Source: Isoetes taiwanensis (Eukaryota > Streptophyta > Lycopodiopsida > Isoetales > Isoetaceae). From it: a stretch of 64,000 nucleotides of DNA. The stretch lies in the NCBI GenBank assembly GCA_021234155.1, contig JAJEKV010000086.1, positions 1,756,921-1,820,920 on the forward strand, read 5' to 3'. A program made the translations under genes and the position numbers. Under the pieces are notes generated by a model. That model had not been told where the DNA came from. It worked only from the letters and a program-made list of their open reading frames with translations, and did no database searches. This document shows positions 12,084 to 21,663 of this stretch, one piece after another (the first letter of the stretch is position 1; each line of letters opens with the position of its first letter).

Positions 12084-12418
12084 CTACCGGGCAACGAGAC
12101 TAATGAGAGCATCGGGGAAGAAATCAGATCTGGGGGAGAGAGGGTTACTGTTGCCTTGGTACCCATACGTATCAATCCAACGGCAAAAAGCACGGGCACC
12201 CCAATTGGCGATTTCATCGTGCGTGAACTCCTTGATTATTTGAGAAACTCAATAGCCTCTAAACTTAGAGGCTGGATGCACCTATCCACGGCGGTCGCCT
12301 TGCCCGGGAACTTGGAAAACAAGTAATCGCTGATTGCCTCGGCCATTCGAATCTTAGAAATCACGGTGCCGTCTTCAGTCTTGACGCAGATGCTTCGCTT
12401 GCAGTGGTTGCAGGGATC
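12084..12418 (-). pseudogene. Unrecognised coding remnant upstream of the NTPase
   Basis: A minus frame is open from 12418 to a stop at 12236. It reads DPCNHCKRSICVKTEDGTV, then a helical part with AEAISDYLFSKFPG, and ends IEFLK. With a one-step frame change the reading continues from about 12240 to a stop at 12084 (IIKEFTHDEIANWGARAF and later NPLSPRSDFFPDAL). Codon character and charge pattern look protein-coding. It lies in the same orientation as the P-loop NTPase remnant about 1 kb downstream and could be its N-terminal exon, or a separate gene. I do not recognise the domain. Confidence 0.4.
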
Positions 12419-12723
12419 CTATATGTCTGTCTTCAATCTCGCCCTAAATTGGGCGGTTCAGATTTAATCTTAGAAGTTAGACGGTCCAGATAGATGCCCT
12501 TTTTTTTGGGCGTTCTTCGAACCCTAATGCCTTTTCTTCACGGAGGGCATAGATCTAAGGGTGCCTCCCCATTAGCCCAAAAACCGACCTTCCCTTTGCC
12601 ATGTGTCAAACCCAGTTCCAAAAATGCCATTCCCGTTACTAACCCAAATACCTATTTCTGCTGACATGGCGAGGGCAGCCTCCCTTTTTCCGGAAGGAAG
12701 GAAGAACTTCCGAATACCCGATT

Positions 12724-12860
12724 GAACTTCGGTTTGTCTTGTAGTGGGGATCCGGCCGGTGGGATCACCCAGCGACGACTCCTCCCAATAAAACAAAAGG
12801 AAGGGAACTTCGGTTTTGATGGGAATGGTCGCATACCAATTCTTGAAGGGAACTTCGGTT
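12724..12860. repeat. GAACTTCGGTT repeated three times
   Basis: The 11-mer GAACTTCGGTT occurs at 12724, 12805 and 12850, with spacings of 81 and 45 bp. It is embedded in overlapping open frames on both strands (plus 12722-12904, minus 12572-12973), neither of which I can assign. The repeats make the open frames look more regular than chance, but no protein motif supports a gene. Confidence 0.4.
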
Positions 12861-12979
12861 ATGTTGGCGTGGGCGAGTTCTGCTCTAATGGGGAGGCACC
12901 CTAAAATGCCTCGACTCGAGGTGGATGCTCCTGCTTGCATTACGTACATGTTGTAGAATGGTCCGGCAGCCAAAAGAGT

Positions 12980-13930
12980 TGTTTATTTTTTTTTGCTTTT
13001 TGTCCAATCTTGCGTCTCGAAAATGGAAAGCTCTATCTTGGCTATGGCATCCGGAATAGGGAATCTGGTAAGCTAGCATTGATTGTTACGTTACAAGCTA
13101 TCCGACCAAGGCAATTTGGACTTCACCAAAGCTTGATTTGGTTGGCACTATCAGATAAGCCCTTTTGGCATTATTTCGAATCCATGCTCTATTTTTTTAT
13201 TCCCTTCTAAACCTTGCCCTTGGATTCCAGCATCTTGGCACAACTATGACAGATCTCTCAACAAATACTCAGCCGTTATTAAGGTTATGGTGGAGATCAG
13301 TGAATCTATAACACTAGGTTATCTCCAGAGCCATAGATATTTTGAATTCATTCCATGAAGGTCTCAGGGGTCTTTATTATTGTAAAAGTCACAATTGGGT
13401 GAATCAAAGTGGTTGTAGTTTAAAAGTTTCATATCAGAGGCTGAAGGAAATTATCATAGAGATTAGGGATGGTAAGGCAACTCAGGAGCCGAGCTTGCAT
13501 CTATATTATTTGGAAAGGTCCTGCTTATACGAAGTCTGAAACTCCTTGAACTTCCACAGCAAGAATCTAAATCATTCTCAGGTTAGTGGTGCTTTTGAAT
13601 TAAGTGTGCAGTAGATAATATTGTGGAACTGCTTGCATGTCACAGATATTCATTATTTGTCAAGTACAGGAGCCTAGATGATGCTGCTACATTATCGAAA
13701 TTGTGTGTTTGCATGATGTGCTACCATGGAGCAGTATGATTGCTGCACCTGCAGAACAAGGACTGGGTTATGAAGCCATTGCAGCCCATTCTATTATGGC
13801 CTTATTCTTTGCCGTAAATGCTTATCTTTAAGGTAAGCTCAGTTCCCACATTTACACATTGCTCAATTCTTCCATATAATTTGTGGTTCATAAATTTGCA
13901 GTTGCAGCATGCCATGCCATGAATCCCAGT
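12980..13930. other. No recognisable gene
   Basis: AT-rich with short frames only. It may contain eroded upstream parts of the PPR pseudogene that begins near 14084, but no PPR unit can be read here. Confidence 0.4.
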
Positions 13931-13940
13931 TCTACACTCC

Positions 13941-13979
13941 ATCAGTTTGTGGGCATATTATCCTTGCCCACAAACTGAT
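13941..13979. repeat. Perfect 15-bp hairpin
   Basis: ATCAGTTTGTGGGCA at 13941-13955 is exactly complementary to TGCCCACAAACTGAT at 13965-13979, with a 9-nt loop. There are no mismatches. It lies just upstream of the PPR remnant. A templated inverted insertion or the core of a small MITE would both explain it. Confidence 0.9.
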
Positions 13980-14083
13980 AACCTCATTTGCTTCAATTAA
14001 GGGAAATGCTTTTCTGAATAATAAGACGATATGTGGTTGTTTTATATATTGCTTTGTATACGTTTTTTATTTTATGGGCATAG

Positions 14084-14505
14084 ATGAATGCACCTATTGA
14101 GGTCTTTTCTGAATGCCAAACAGAGAGAGACGATGCCTCTTGCAAAAAGTACCTCTATGAGTCCCGCCCTTATCAACATGTATGGGAAATGCAGGAGATT
14201 AGAAATTGCAGGGAGCTTATTAAAAAGATGCATAACTGGAATGTAGTTATATGGAACGCCATGATTTCAGCCTATTGGTTTAAGTTTGAATATGCATGCA
14301 AAGTGTTTGTGGAAATGCCATAGCATGATATACTGTCACATGGAACACAATAATTGCAGCATATATGCAGCATGGACATGAAAACAAGGTCTTCCAACTC
14401 TTTAGAGAAATGCGGGACAAGTATATCCTTCCAAAGGAGTTTACAGTTAATGGAGTCCTTGATGCATGTGCTAGCCAGATAGCTTTGACCAGTCATGAAT
14501 CCCAC
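14084..14505 (+). pseudogene. Pentatricopeptide repeat (PPR) protein fragment
   Basis: PPR proteins bind organellar RNA. Here the plus frame reads NVVIWNAMISAYWFKFEY then ACKVFVEMP, a PPR unit, before a TAG near 14321. After a frameshift a second unit follows: WNTIIAAYMQHGHENKVF, QLFREMRDKYILPKEFT, then VNGVLDACAS. The 'N.V.WN.MI..Y' and 'LF.EM' hallmarks fit the PLS-type plant family. The coding trace ends near 14505, where the minus-strand DUF7869 element begins, so the gene is truncated by or joined to that element. A second PPR fragment lies at 36.1-36.5 kb. Confidence 0.85.
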
Positions 14506-14534
14506 TTTGACAACTTTGAATACTCCAACTGCTG

Positions 14535-15168
14535 TCAAGTATGACATTGCCCCAAACATCCATCTATTCTTGTTTTCTTTCCAACAGTTGTCCAACTGAA
14601 CACATAGCTCCTCAAGCAGTGATTTCTCAAGTAAGGGGAAATCATCCCAAGTCCTCCTTGATTCACTAGACACCTTGGATGTGAGGTTTTTTTATCGCCT
14701 TTGGTAACAAAGCGGTTGATCATCCATCAAAGCCTCAAAAATGGGTGCTGAAGGGGAATACCTCCTCCCTTCTATCGATCCTTTCTCTAGTGTTCTCAGG
14801 CACTTGAAAATAGAGCTCACATGGAAGTTTGGATCATCTCTCCATAGATCAAGCACAAAATGACCATATGTTCCAGTTCCATGACCATGTGTTAATACAC
14901 CCGCCAGACTTACTTTCATCTGAAAAGCGTTTTGACAACGCTTGGGTAAAGGATCTAGCTTTGGCAAGAAAGTCTTGTGTTGGTCCATCTTATCATGAAT
15001 TATACACAAAAATTTGTCCGGCTGCATCTCAGAAAATGTTCTCCACTGCCAATACAACTGTCTACATGATATTTGGTCCCTTTGGTGATCTGCAAATTGC
15101 TCCCTAATTGCCATTCTTTCTTTCTCTATTGCAGTTGATGCAAGTGTATCCTTGAGTGCTTTGCACAT
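14535..15168 (-). pseudogene. DUF7869-type element protein (element A), core domain
   Basis: The minus frame 15168-14692 carries DKFLCIIHDKMDQHKTFLP, then LTHGHGTGTYGHFVLDLW, RDDPNFHVSSIFKCLRTLEK and a 'PSAPIFEALM' tail. A second minus frame, 14673-14535, carries LEELCVQLDNCWKENKNRWM and SYLTAVGVFKVVKVGF. The 'QLDN...NKNR' block is the signature of the DUF7869 domain found in eukaryotic mobile elements. The next conserved block (usually GHTHED in relatives) is not readable. The plus-strand element at 22.4-24.9 kb has matching blocks (CIIHDKMEQ; ELCLQLDNCFSKNKNRW), so the two copies support each other. A frameshift near 14680 breaks the frame. Confidence 0.75.
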
Positions 15169-15179
15169 CCCTAGTAACC

Positions 15180-16270
15180 CATGGCAATATCGTGCTTTCC
15201 TTTGGAACCCATGGCAATATCGTGCACTTCAAAGCTGGACTGTGATTAAGGTATTATGAACCATTGCAAAATGATATTCATCCTACCATTTAATGTAAAG
15301 TTAGTATTCTGCTTCACCACATTCTGTGATTAAAGGTATTATTCTATTTGCTACATACATTTTGAATATTGTTCTCTGCAGCCTCTATATTTTGATAATG
15401 CTATTGTTTGCAGGAAATGCATTTAGTACCCATATTCTATATTTTTGGAGCCTTCATCTCTGCTACAATAATTGCAGTCCTGTATTATTTTGATCACAGT
15501 GTAGCTTCTCTTCTCAGCTTGCTCAACAGAAGGAGTTCAATTTACGAAAGCCATCTTCTTACCATTACAATGTATATGCTTCAAACATAAAGGAGAATTG
15601 GGAGGACCTGAATCCAATGTTGGGACCACCAAGCCAATCATATTTGTAGCATTTTACTCGTCCCTTGATGTTGTTAGCAATGCCTTCAAAGGGCACAAAG
15701 GTTTCCTCCATTTTAATCTATCTTAATTGGTTGATTTTAACGTCCCAAAGTTTGTGATTGCTGCCATAAGATTATTTGTGCATTTTTTTGCAGAACACTA
15801 CTGCACATGCCTCTTGTTTATGAGGAGGATTTTTACGTTGTAATGACTAAAAGCTTATTCAGATATATGTAAGACAATTATCATGTCTATCTACTAGTTT
15901 TTCGATGTTTTTGTGCCCCCAGAATTCAAGCTACACAAACTTCAACAACGTCTGGAAGTTCCATTTGATGGAACACAGTCTGAGCACCAGGTAGATAAGG
16001 AAATTTTGACATTTTATTTAGATGGTGTATTTTTGAGGATGGCATTATTTTATGCCTTTTGTATCTGGGGTAGGGTTGGATGAAGAGTGTTAGAGGGACT
16101 AAGTTCCCTGGCATGTAAACATGATGCTTTGAAGTCCCTATGGCGTAGACCCATCAACTGATTTTAGGTGTTTGGCATTGGGTTGTGCTAAATTCCTTTC
16201 TTCTAGCATGTCGACTATGTACTTTGATCTATGTGGTAGGGGAGGTGGCTATATCTCACTTGAAAAACCT
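15180..16270. other. Non-coding part of element A
   Basis: No supported open frame. The phrase ACCCATGGCAATATCGTGC is duplicated at about 15178-15225. The stretch separates the DUF7869 core from the acidic-repeat segment upstream on the minus strand and may be intron or eroded coding DNA. Confidence 0.35.
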
Positions 16271-16279
16271 ACCTTTTTT

Positions 16280-16535
16280 TTATGAACATTTTCTGGTTGT
16301 AATTGTATTTTGCATTGAACCCTTCCTTTTTCTTGTCTGCTTCTCTAGTTTAACAACCTTGGTTTCCTCAATCTTGGTTTCCTCTGTGTCATCAACCTTA
16401 GTTGCCTCAACTTTGGTTTCCGCAACCTTTATTTCATCAACCCTAGTTTTCTCCACCACCACATCATCCTTTTGGATCTCTTATACTTCCACCACCTCTT
16501 CCTCTCCTTTAATAGGACCACTCGCCTCTATCTTT
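16280..16535 (-). pseudogene. Acidic Lys/Glu repeat segment of element A
   Basis: On the minus strand a frame with one stop (near 16483) reads EEEVVEV, then EKTRVDEIKVAETKVEATKV, then DDTEETKIEETKVVKLEK, ending in a basic KQTRKRKG. The DNA is a degenerate minisatellite built on TTGGTTTCCTCAA-like units of about 12-15 bp. The plus-strand Ser/Thr-rich frame over the same bases is a shadow. This is probably a disordered linker of the element's protein, because it lies in line with the minus-strand blocks on either side. Confidence 0.45.
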
Positions 16536-17075
16536 CAATGGTTGCTTGAACAAAGGCTACAGAAGAATCACAAGTTCCAACACTTTTGCATAAATTAGTC
16601 ACCAAAGTTAATCAATGTATTATACCTGTTCAATCGTCACTCAATAGCATTTGAATTTTCTGGTGAAATAATGGCATTGGCTTAATAGATTTCCAAACTG
16701 GTTTCTCTGGAAATTTATACTGTGCAGAAAGACCTGAGGAATCTGGAAATTTATACTGTGTAGAAAGACTTGAAGAACCTAAAAAAGAAGATGTTTAATA
16801 AATATAGTACATACAAGCAAATAGAAAATGCAATATACCTGCAGTATTAACTACTGCCTTCTACTTCAACTTTTCAATCTCCGTTGCATAATCCACAAAA
16901 GTTCGAATCGTGGCTACAAGGAATCATAAGTGACATATCAAGCTCATATGACATGAAAATTTAATTCCATGGATTGTAAATCAATCAAATGTGATAGTTG
17001 CTTACATGTGTCTAATGACTTCACTGGTTCCTCAAGCTCTTCCTCAAGAGACTTTACAAGGTTTATAGGTGATGC

Positions 17076-17540
17076 CTATGAAATCTTTTTGCTAACAAGA
17101 TAGGATATACATAGAAGACAATAAGGATGTCTGCATGGTGCCAGAACCACTAGATTCATACTAAAAGATTGCTCACAAGATGTACATAAAGAAAAAGGTT
17201 GAACAATAATCTGATCTGCAAGAATTGTAGACTGAAGAGGAGGAGGCTGCAAAGTAAGGATTGAGGAATGCTCTAAAAATTCCCTCAATTCTATTATTTC
17301 TTTGTCTCCTGCCTCAGCTGAGCTCATATCAACAGATATAGCTTGAAACTTTGCATCTACATGTTTTAATTCAGTGAGATTCGTGCCAATATGTTTCTGC
17401 AACTCAGCCTGATCCTGCATTCTTGATTCCTTTTGCTAGATAGCATCCTCAACTTTCCATTTTAAGTGCTGAAATCTCATGGCACTTTCAGATGTTTGAT
17501 CCAGCTTTGATTGTTGATCCTCGAATGCTGCCATTTTTGC
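17076..17540 (-). pseudogene. Coiled-coil plus half-RING zinc-finger segment of element A
   Basis: Reading leftwards from about 17540, the minus frame gives a helical, charged coiled-coil (AAFEDQQSKLDQTSESAM), a single TAG at 17436-17438, and then more coiled coil. From about 17205 comes a zinc-finger half: LCTSCEQSF, 11 residues, then APCRHPYCLLCI. The C-x2-C, C-x-H-x2-C-x2-C spacing fits the first part of a RING finger. The final Cys pair is not in this frame, so an exon end or decay must be assumed. It lies in line with the basic protein upstream and the DUF7869 core downstream. Confidence 0.5.
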
Positions 17541-17573
17541 TTCAATATTTTTCTCTCTGCTTCCTGGACCAAC

Positions 17574-18247
17574 CTAATATAGAGTATAGACTGCTCTCTC
17601 CCCTTCTTTGTACTTCAATATATCAAGGATCTCTTGCCTCCTTTCCTTTAACTCGGTTAATTTCTTGCTTAAAGATATCTTCACTTTAGTTCTGTTGTCT
17701 AAAAAGTTACTGATAACTTCTAATTGCTCCTTTGTGTAACTTTTAGCTGAAGTCCTTGGGCCTTTTGCATTTGCATTACTAGATTTTACTGTTACCACCT
17801 CACTAGATAGATTAAAATCCTTTTGCTTCGATCTTTCCCATGTTTTAACATCTCCCCATTCCACTTCTGCACCTTTCAGATGCAACGCAAATGCCCTTGC
17901 GAAATACAGAGGGACATAGTGATTCATAACATCTTTTCTTCCAAAAGTGAATTCATACCATTTGCAAAATTCTTCTGTCCACTTCATATCATTCCTGTCA
18001 TCCTTATAGCCATACCTGCTTGCTGCTTCATCTCCTCGTATCTCTCTCACCATAGCATCATACTTCTCGTAAAAACAAAATTCAGTTGTTTGAGCTGCCT
18101 CACAAAAAACCTAGTGTTATCGGGAGGTACAAATTTTCTTTTAGCATTTGAATTTGAAGCTTTCTTATTTGCTGGAGGCTTTTCAATCCTTGGAGACTTT
18201 CTTGAACTCTTGGTTGGTGTCTTCTTTGGGGTCTTTGCCATGTTCAT
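17574..18247 (-). pseudogene. Basic N-terminal protein of element A, one frameshift
   Basis: Translation likely starts at 18247 with MNMAKTPKKTPTKSSRKSPR, a Lys/Pro/Ser-rich tail resembling a nuclear or DNA-binding N-terminus. The frame is lost at a run of six A (18104-18109, plus strand). In the next frame the protein goes on as CEAAQTTEFCFYEKYDAMV, then WTEEFCKWYEFTFGRKD, and a coiled coil (EQLEVISNFLDNRTKV) to a stop at 17574. A single-base change in the homopolymer would account for the break, so this could be a sequencing error or a recent mutation. I do not recognise the middle domain. Confidence 0.5.
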
Positions 18248-18254
18248 AATACGT

Positions 18255-18740
18255 GCAAAATGAACAAAGCAACAAATTTGCTTTCATAAGAAAAATTTGC
18301 CCGAAACATTTGAAGATCAGACCTTAAATTAAACGCATTGGCTATAGTTAAACCTAGATCGATTTAGCTTTTAGAATATTGCATTTTGATTTACTTCATG
18401 GAACCAGTTCTACTACTCCTTGAATTCATTGACAGGTAGAAATCAGAAAAAATCAAAACCACAAAATAAAGAAAGCAAAACTTACAGGGGAGATCACATG
18501 GATATGCAGTGCTCTGAACCGGTTCAAACCTTCTAACAGTGCCAATTCTCGGAAAAAAAAACCCATGGGAGCTCCACCTGGTTAGCCAAGAAATAGGGGG
18601 AACAAAATGGGGAATTTTTTGTACACTCGAATAATGCCATTTTTTTTAATGATGGCAGTTAAAAACTTGCTATAATTAAAATACATTACCTAATATGTAA
18701 TGTATTAGAATGACCCTTTTTTATCACCCTAGCGTGCTTA
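18255..18740. other. 5' flank of element A; no gene seen
   Basis: AT-rich with no coding signature. It includes a T/A-rich tract and a small GTAATGTATTA repeat near 18680-18710. It may hold the promoter of the minus-strand element, but no convincing TATA box was chosen. Confidence 0.3.
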
Positions 18741-18744
18741 TATC

Positions 18745-19230
18745 CTCTAGCCAGTATAGTAGCATTTCAGTTGAAGATAGTTAAGCAAATCCCCACCAAG
18801 AAGCTTGATTCCCAAACCTAGTGACATTGACTGAATTGTCAAAAGCTTCAGGTTTTCAACACCAAAAGTAATTACCCCTTCTAATCAAGCACATTAATGT
18901 CCTTGTAGAGCTCCTTGTTTCCAAATATGCTCTGCAAACTTGCTTTGATCTTAGGAACATAAGAGCATCCTCCCACAGCAATAACATCACTGATATAAGT
19001 TGGCTCCACCTCTGCATCTGTGAGACACTGAACCACTAAATCCTGCACCTTTTAAATACAGACTTGTTAATATTTTCAAAAACACCCCTGGTTATGGTTC
19101 TACTAAATTTTTTACCTTCTAATCGTTGATCAAATGCCGTACAACTGCACTGGCCTAAGAAGATAGAGTATGCATTGCTTTCTCTATGCTAGACCCTAAT
19201 GCACCAGCCAAAGGGGAGGGAGGAAGATGG
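18745..19230 (-). pseudogene. Hsp70 (C-terminal ATPase part) pseudogene
   Basis: Hsp70 chaperones bind ATP through an actin-like fold. Minus-strand pieces read, in protein order: EKAMHTLSS (near 19200-19170); then, from 19054, VVQCLTDAEVEPTYISDVIA, VGGCSYVPKIKASLQS and IFGNKELYKDIN; then VENLKLLTIQSMSLGLGI near 18860-18790. These match the Hsp70 order (ATPase lobe 'DV.LVGG...P', 'GKEL.K.INP', then 'LLTIQ..PL.LGI' entering the substrate domain). Stops and frameshifts occur between the pieces. The sequence resembles the divergent plant Hsp70-8-like group more than canonical Hsc70, because GGCSYVP replaces GGSTRIP. It is non-functional as read. Confidence 0.8.
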
Positions 19231-19860
19231 AGATGGTTATGCAAATAAGGACCGAAATCAGCCTCTAAGTACTTCATACGAAAATCATACCGGAACTCAG
19301 AATCCATATTATTGATTTGCATGCTGAGACTCAAGAATTTGCATGCTAGATACTCTCAATTCTTATAGCTTGTTTCAATTCTTATAGCCTGGATCTCTAT
19401 GACCAGCAGAATTTTTTAAACGAGACTTTTTAAGACAAAGTAATTTAGAGAAGAGGAGGTGCAAAAGCCTCTGTTCCAGCAGATAAAGCCATTAGCTCTA
19501 ATTGAAAAACATACCTTCTGGAGAAGCATGTTGTTGATATAATCCGGTATCCTGAGGCAGGTGCAAAACTTTGATGGCCGATCTAGGCAAGGTGACGTAT
19601 CCTTAGGCAGGTGCAAAATTGCTGATGGCAGATTTAGGCACAAAAGGCTAGCCCAGACCAACTATTTTAGAACCATCTCCGTGGCATAAAATATCTGCAT
19701 ATATAAATTTGTAAAGCCAACTTTTTCTCTTGCGTGGTATTTTAGCACCTCTTTAGATCCATTACGTTGCTTCTATAATGTGGGCGAAATTGGGAATGGT
19801 ATATTTATAACTTAAGATTTCTAAATGTTTTATGGGGGTATTCGTATGTGATACAGGTAT
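19230..19860. other. No gene; small imperfect duplication
   Basis: GGCAGGTGCAAAACTTTGAT and GGCAGGTGCAAAATTGCTGA occur about 50 bp apart near 19556 and 19607, and each is followed by GATCTAGGCA or GATTTAGGCA. The rest is unremarkable. This stretch separates the Hsp70 remnant from the Rep-type block and may contain the left end of the latter. Confidence 0.4.
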
Positions 19861-19874
19861 ATTGATGGCGGTGG

Positions 19875-20221
19875 GTGGCTGAGATTCCTAACCCTAGAAT
19901 ATTGGGCGGGCATATTGGAGTTCCAGATGCCTGGTTGGCCGGAACTGGTGGTTCTTCCTTGGGCTGCTCCAGGGATGGCGGAGCTCCGGGTGATGTGTCG
20001 TTGCTGTTTTTTGTTTCCTTATTTGAAGCTGTGGATAAGCTGGGGTCGCGGGCGTTGGCGGGGAGCGGAGGTGCAGTATTGTTGAAGAAGACATAGGTAA
20101 GATTTTTTCTTGTGGCATTGGGGCATTGTATTTTATCGTGGTTTTACGCCATGTCTATGAAGAGGGGCAGCCCGAGAAAGGGTAAGAGTGGTGGCGTTCT
20201 GTGGCCCCATACATGAGCCAT
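19875..20221 (+). pseudogene. Possible N-terminal pieces of the Rep-type gene
   Basis: An open frame at 19875-20096 (GTG first; reads EIPNPRILGGHIGVPDAWL, Gly-rich) is followed at 20151 by a short frame starting MSMKRGSPRKGKSGG, a basic nuclear-localisation-like stretch. GGTAAG at 20094-20099 could be a splice donor. They share strand and spacing with the HUH nuclease remnant immediately downstream. Linking them to it is inference, because neither piece shows a known domain. Confidence 0.3.
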
Positions 20222-20289
20222 GTCTTGAATGTCGAGTTCTTCCAATTCCCAAGAGAATGGCCATGATTTCTTTTCTTGTCAGGACTGGA

Positions 20290-21177
20290 ACCTCATAGAT
20301 GTGAGTGTTACCTTAGGTTTATGCAGGCGGGATGTCCTGTGAGTTTTTTATGATGGCCTTGTGGGATTTTGCAATCGGAGGTGTGTTCTTTGGGGCTGTC
20401 ACCATGGAGCGTGGTGCTCTTGTAGATCATTTGCATTGTCGGGCTGTTTTAGAGCCGGTTTAAAACCCCCGGGGCCATGAATGATGCCATAAAAAGGAAT
20501 TTAATTGGGCTTGTAAGCCTCTGGTGTGATCTTGGTGCGTAAAAGCCACGAAGAACACTCGCCTTCATTGTTTTGAGGGTGTGATTGGTTATTGTATGAA
20601 GGATGTGGGAAAGGTTCACTATGTCTGCCATCTTCATAATGTGAGTGAGGCTGCCATCGAGAAAGGTAAGGATTTGTATTTGAGATGGGGAGCTGGTGAT
20701 ACAAAGAACTTAGTTGTTCTTGATAATAAGAATTTGTTGAATCGAGCTGCCCATTTTGTTAACTATCATGGGAACCGTAGATTGAGTGGTAGCTTGTTGT
20801 TTACATTGGCCAGAATGATCCGTTCTGGAAAGTTTACATTATCCAGTTCTTGGATTATCCCTTCCAGTACTGCCCATATTAATGAGCACCGTGTCCGGGC
20901 AGCATGGAGGGTGCTGCTGAATCCTTCTCAGTGCATGCCCTCGGATATGAGGACTATTTTGTTTGGGTTGCCTGCTGGGTTTGTGTCTGTAGAGCGCAAT
21001 GGGCCTAGGAGGAGGCGGTATTGGGATGATGCCATCCCTTCTGATGAACAAGACAATAACTTTGAGGACATTTGTGATGAGTCTTATAGTCGTGACAGTG
21101 ATGATGTTGTCATTCTGGAGCCTGGTGTGGATTTCATCCCTGTGCACAAGGGTGATTGCACCATGGCTGTTGGGTGA
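20290..21177 (+). pseudogene. HUH (Rep-type) endonuclease remnant
   Basis: HUH nucleases nick single-stranded DNA with a Tyr and start rolling-circle replication or transposition. Two hallmarks lie in the same frame, 55 codons apart. The metal-binding HxH is seen as VDHLHCRAVLEP (His codons 20428 and 20434). The catalytic-Tyr motif YxxK is seen as GVIGYCMKDVG (Tyr 20590, Lys 20599). A VSVTLGLCRRDV stretch near 20310 could be the eroded first motif. Stops (TAA 20461, TGA 20527) and frame changes lie between the motifs, and a helical piece (MNDAIKRNLIG, 20477) sits in another frame. From 20530 to 21177 the frame is open for 215 codons and ends acidic. No Walker A helicase motif is seen, unlike geminivirus- or circovirus-type Reps. 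A Replitron-like or other plant HUH mobile element is the most likely source; an old viral Rep is an alternative. Confidence 0.6.
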
Positions 21178-21252
21178 TCATATTGCTTGGCTCTGGATTG
21201 TACAGTTGGGTTTTTTTTTCATGGGTTTATTTATGTTTTAGTTGTAGGGAAT

Positions 21253-21663
21253 ATGGAGACTGATGGGGAACCTGTTGCTGGCGTGGAGCAACCTGCTGTA
21301 TCTTTGCCTGACTCTTTTATTTCTTCTGTTGTTGAAGCATCACATCCAGATCCTGTTGTGTTCTCGGCTGAGCCTGAGGCAGTTTTTTGTGCTCAAGAGT
21401 TTGTTAATAGCATTATCCAGGTTGGAACTGAGGCGCATAGGATTGCGGCATCCTTGCGCTTGCTCAGGCGGCAGCTTAGAGGGTTTTATGCCTCAATTCA
21501 GAATGCTATTTCTGCTGTGGAGTGGGATCAATTGGGGGTGCCCGTCTCTGAGTTGCATGTCTTGCGCTCTCATATGCGCCTTGCTAGGGTCTTGCTTGTG
21601 CAAGAAATTCGCCAACTAGATGAACTTATTAGGCATGCACAGAGTGGCTCCCCTATGAATTGA
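21253..21663 (+). CDS. Intact small ORF downstream of the HUH nuclease, unknown function
   Basis: The first ATG in a better context is at 21253 (METDGEPVAGVEQ); an earlier in-frame start at 21187 would add a hydrophobic stretch coded by a T-rich run, which I think is non-coding. The protein is 136 residues. It has an acidic, Val/Pro-rich N-terminal third, then amphipathic helices (IASLRLLRRQLRGFY; LRSHMRLARVLLVQEIRQL) that could form a coiled coil. There is no membrane segment and no known motif. It is in the same frame as the HUH ORF, separated by one TGA and about 25 codons, so it could be a second ORF or the detached C-terminus of the same protein. Its open state contrasts with the decay around it. 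Confidence 0.5.
   Translation: METDGEPVAGVEQPAVSLPDSFISSVVEASHPDPVVFSAEPEAVFCAQEFVNSIIQVGTEAHRIAASLRLLRRQLRGFYASIQNAISAVEWDQLGVPVSELHVLRSHMRLARVLLVQEIRQLDELIRHAQSGSPMN

Noticed and set aside
16185-16598. Plus-strand Ser/Thr-rich frame of 137 codons
   Set aside because: It is the shadow of the minus-strand acidic Lys/Glu repeat segment, which fits the surrounding element.
20839-21147. Minus-strand 102-codon frame
   Set aside because: Lies antisense to the HUH-type ORF and has no motif; shadow frame.
21174-21247. GT-AG intron joining the HUH ORF to the downstream ORF
   Set aside because: Plausible borders exist, but splicing at either acceptor tried leads straight into a stop.
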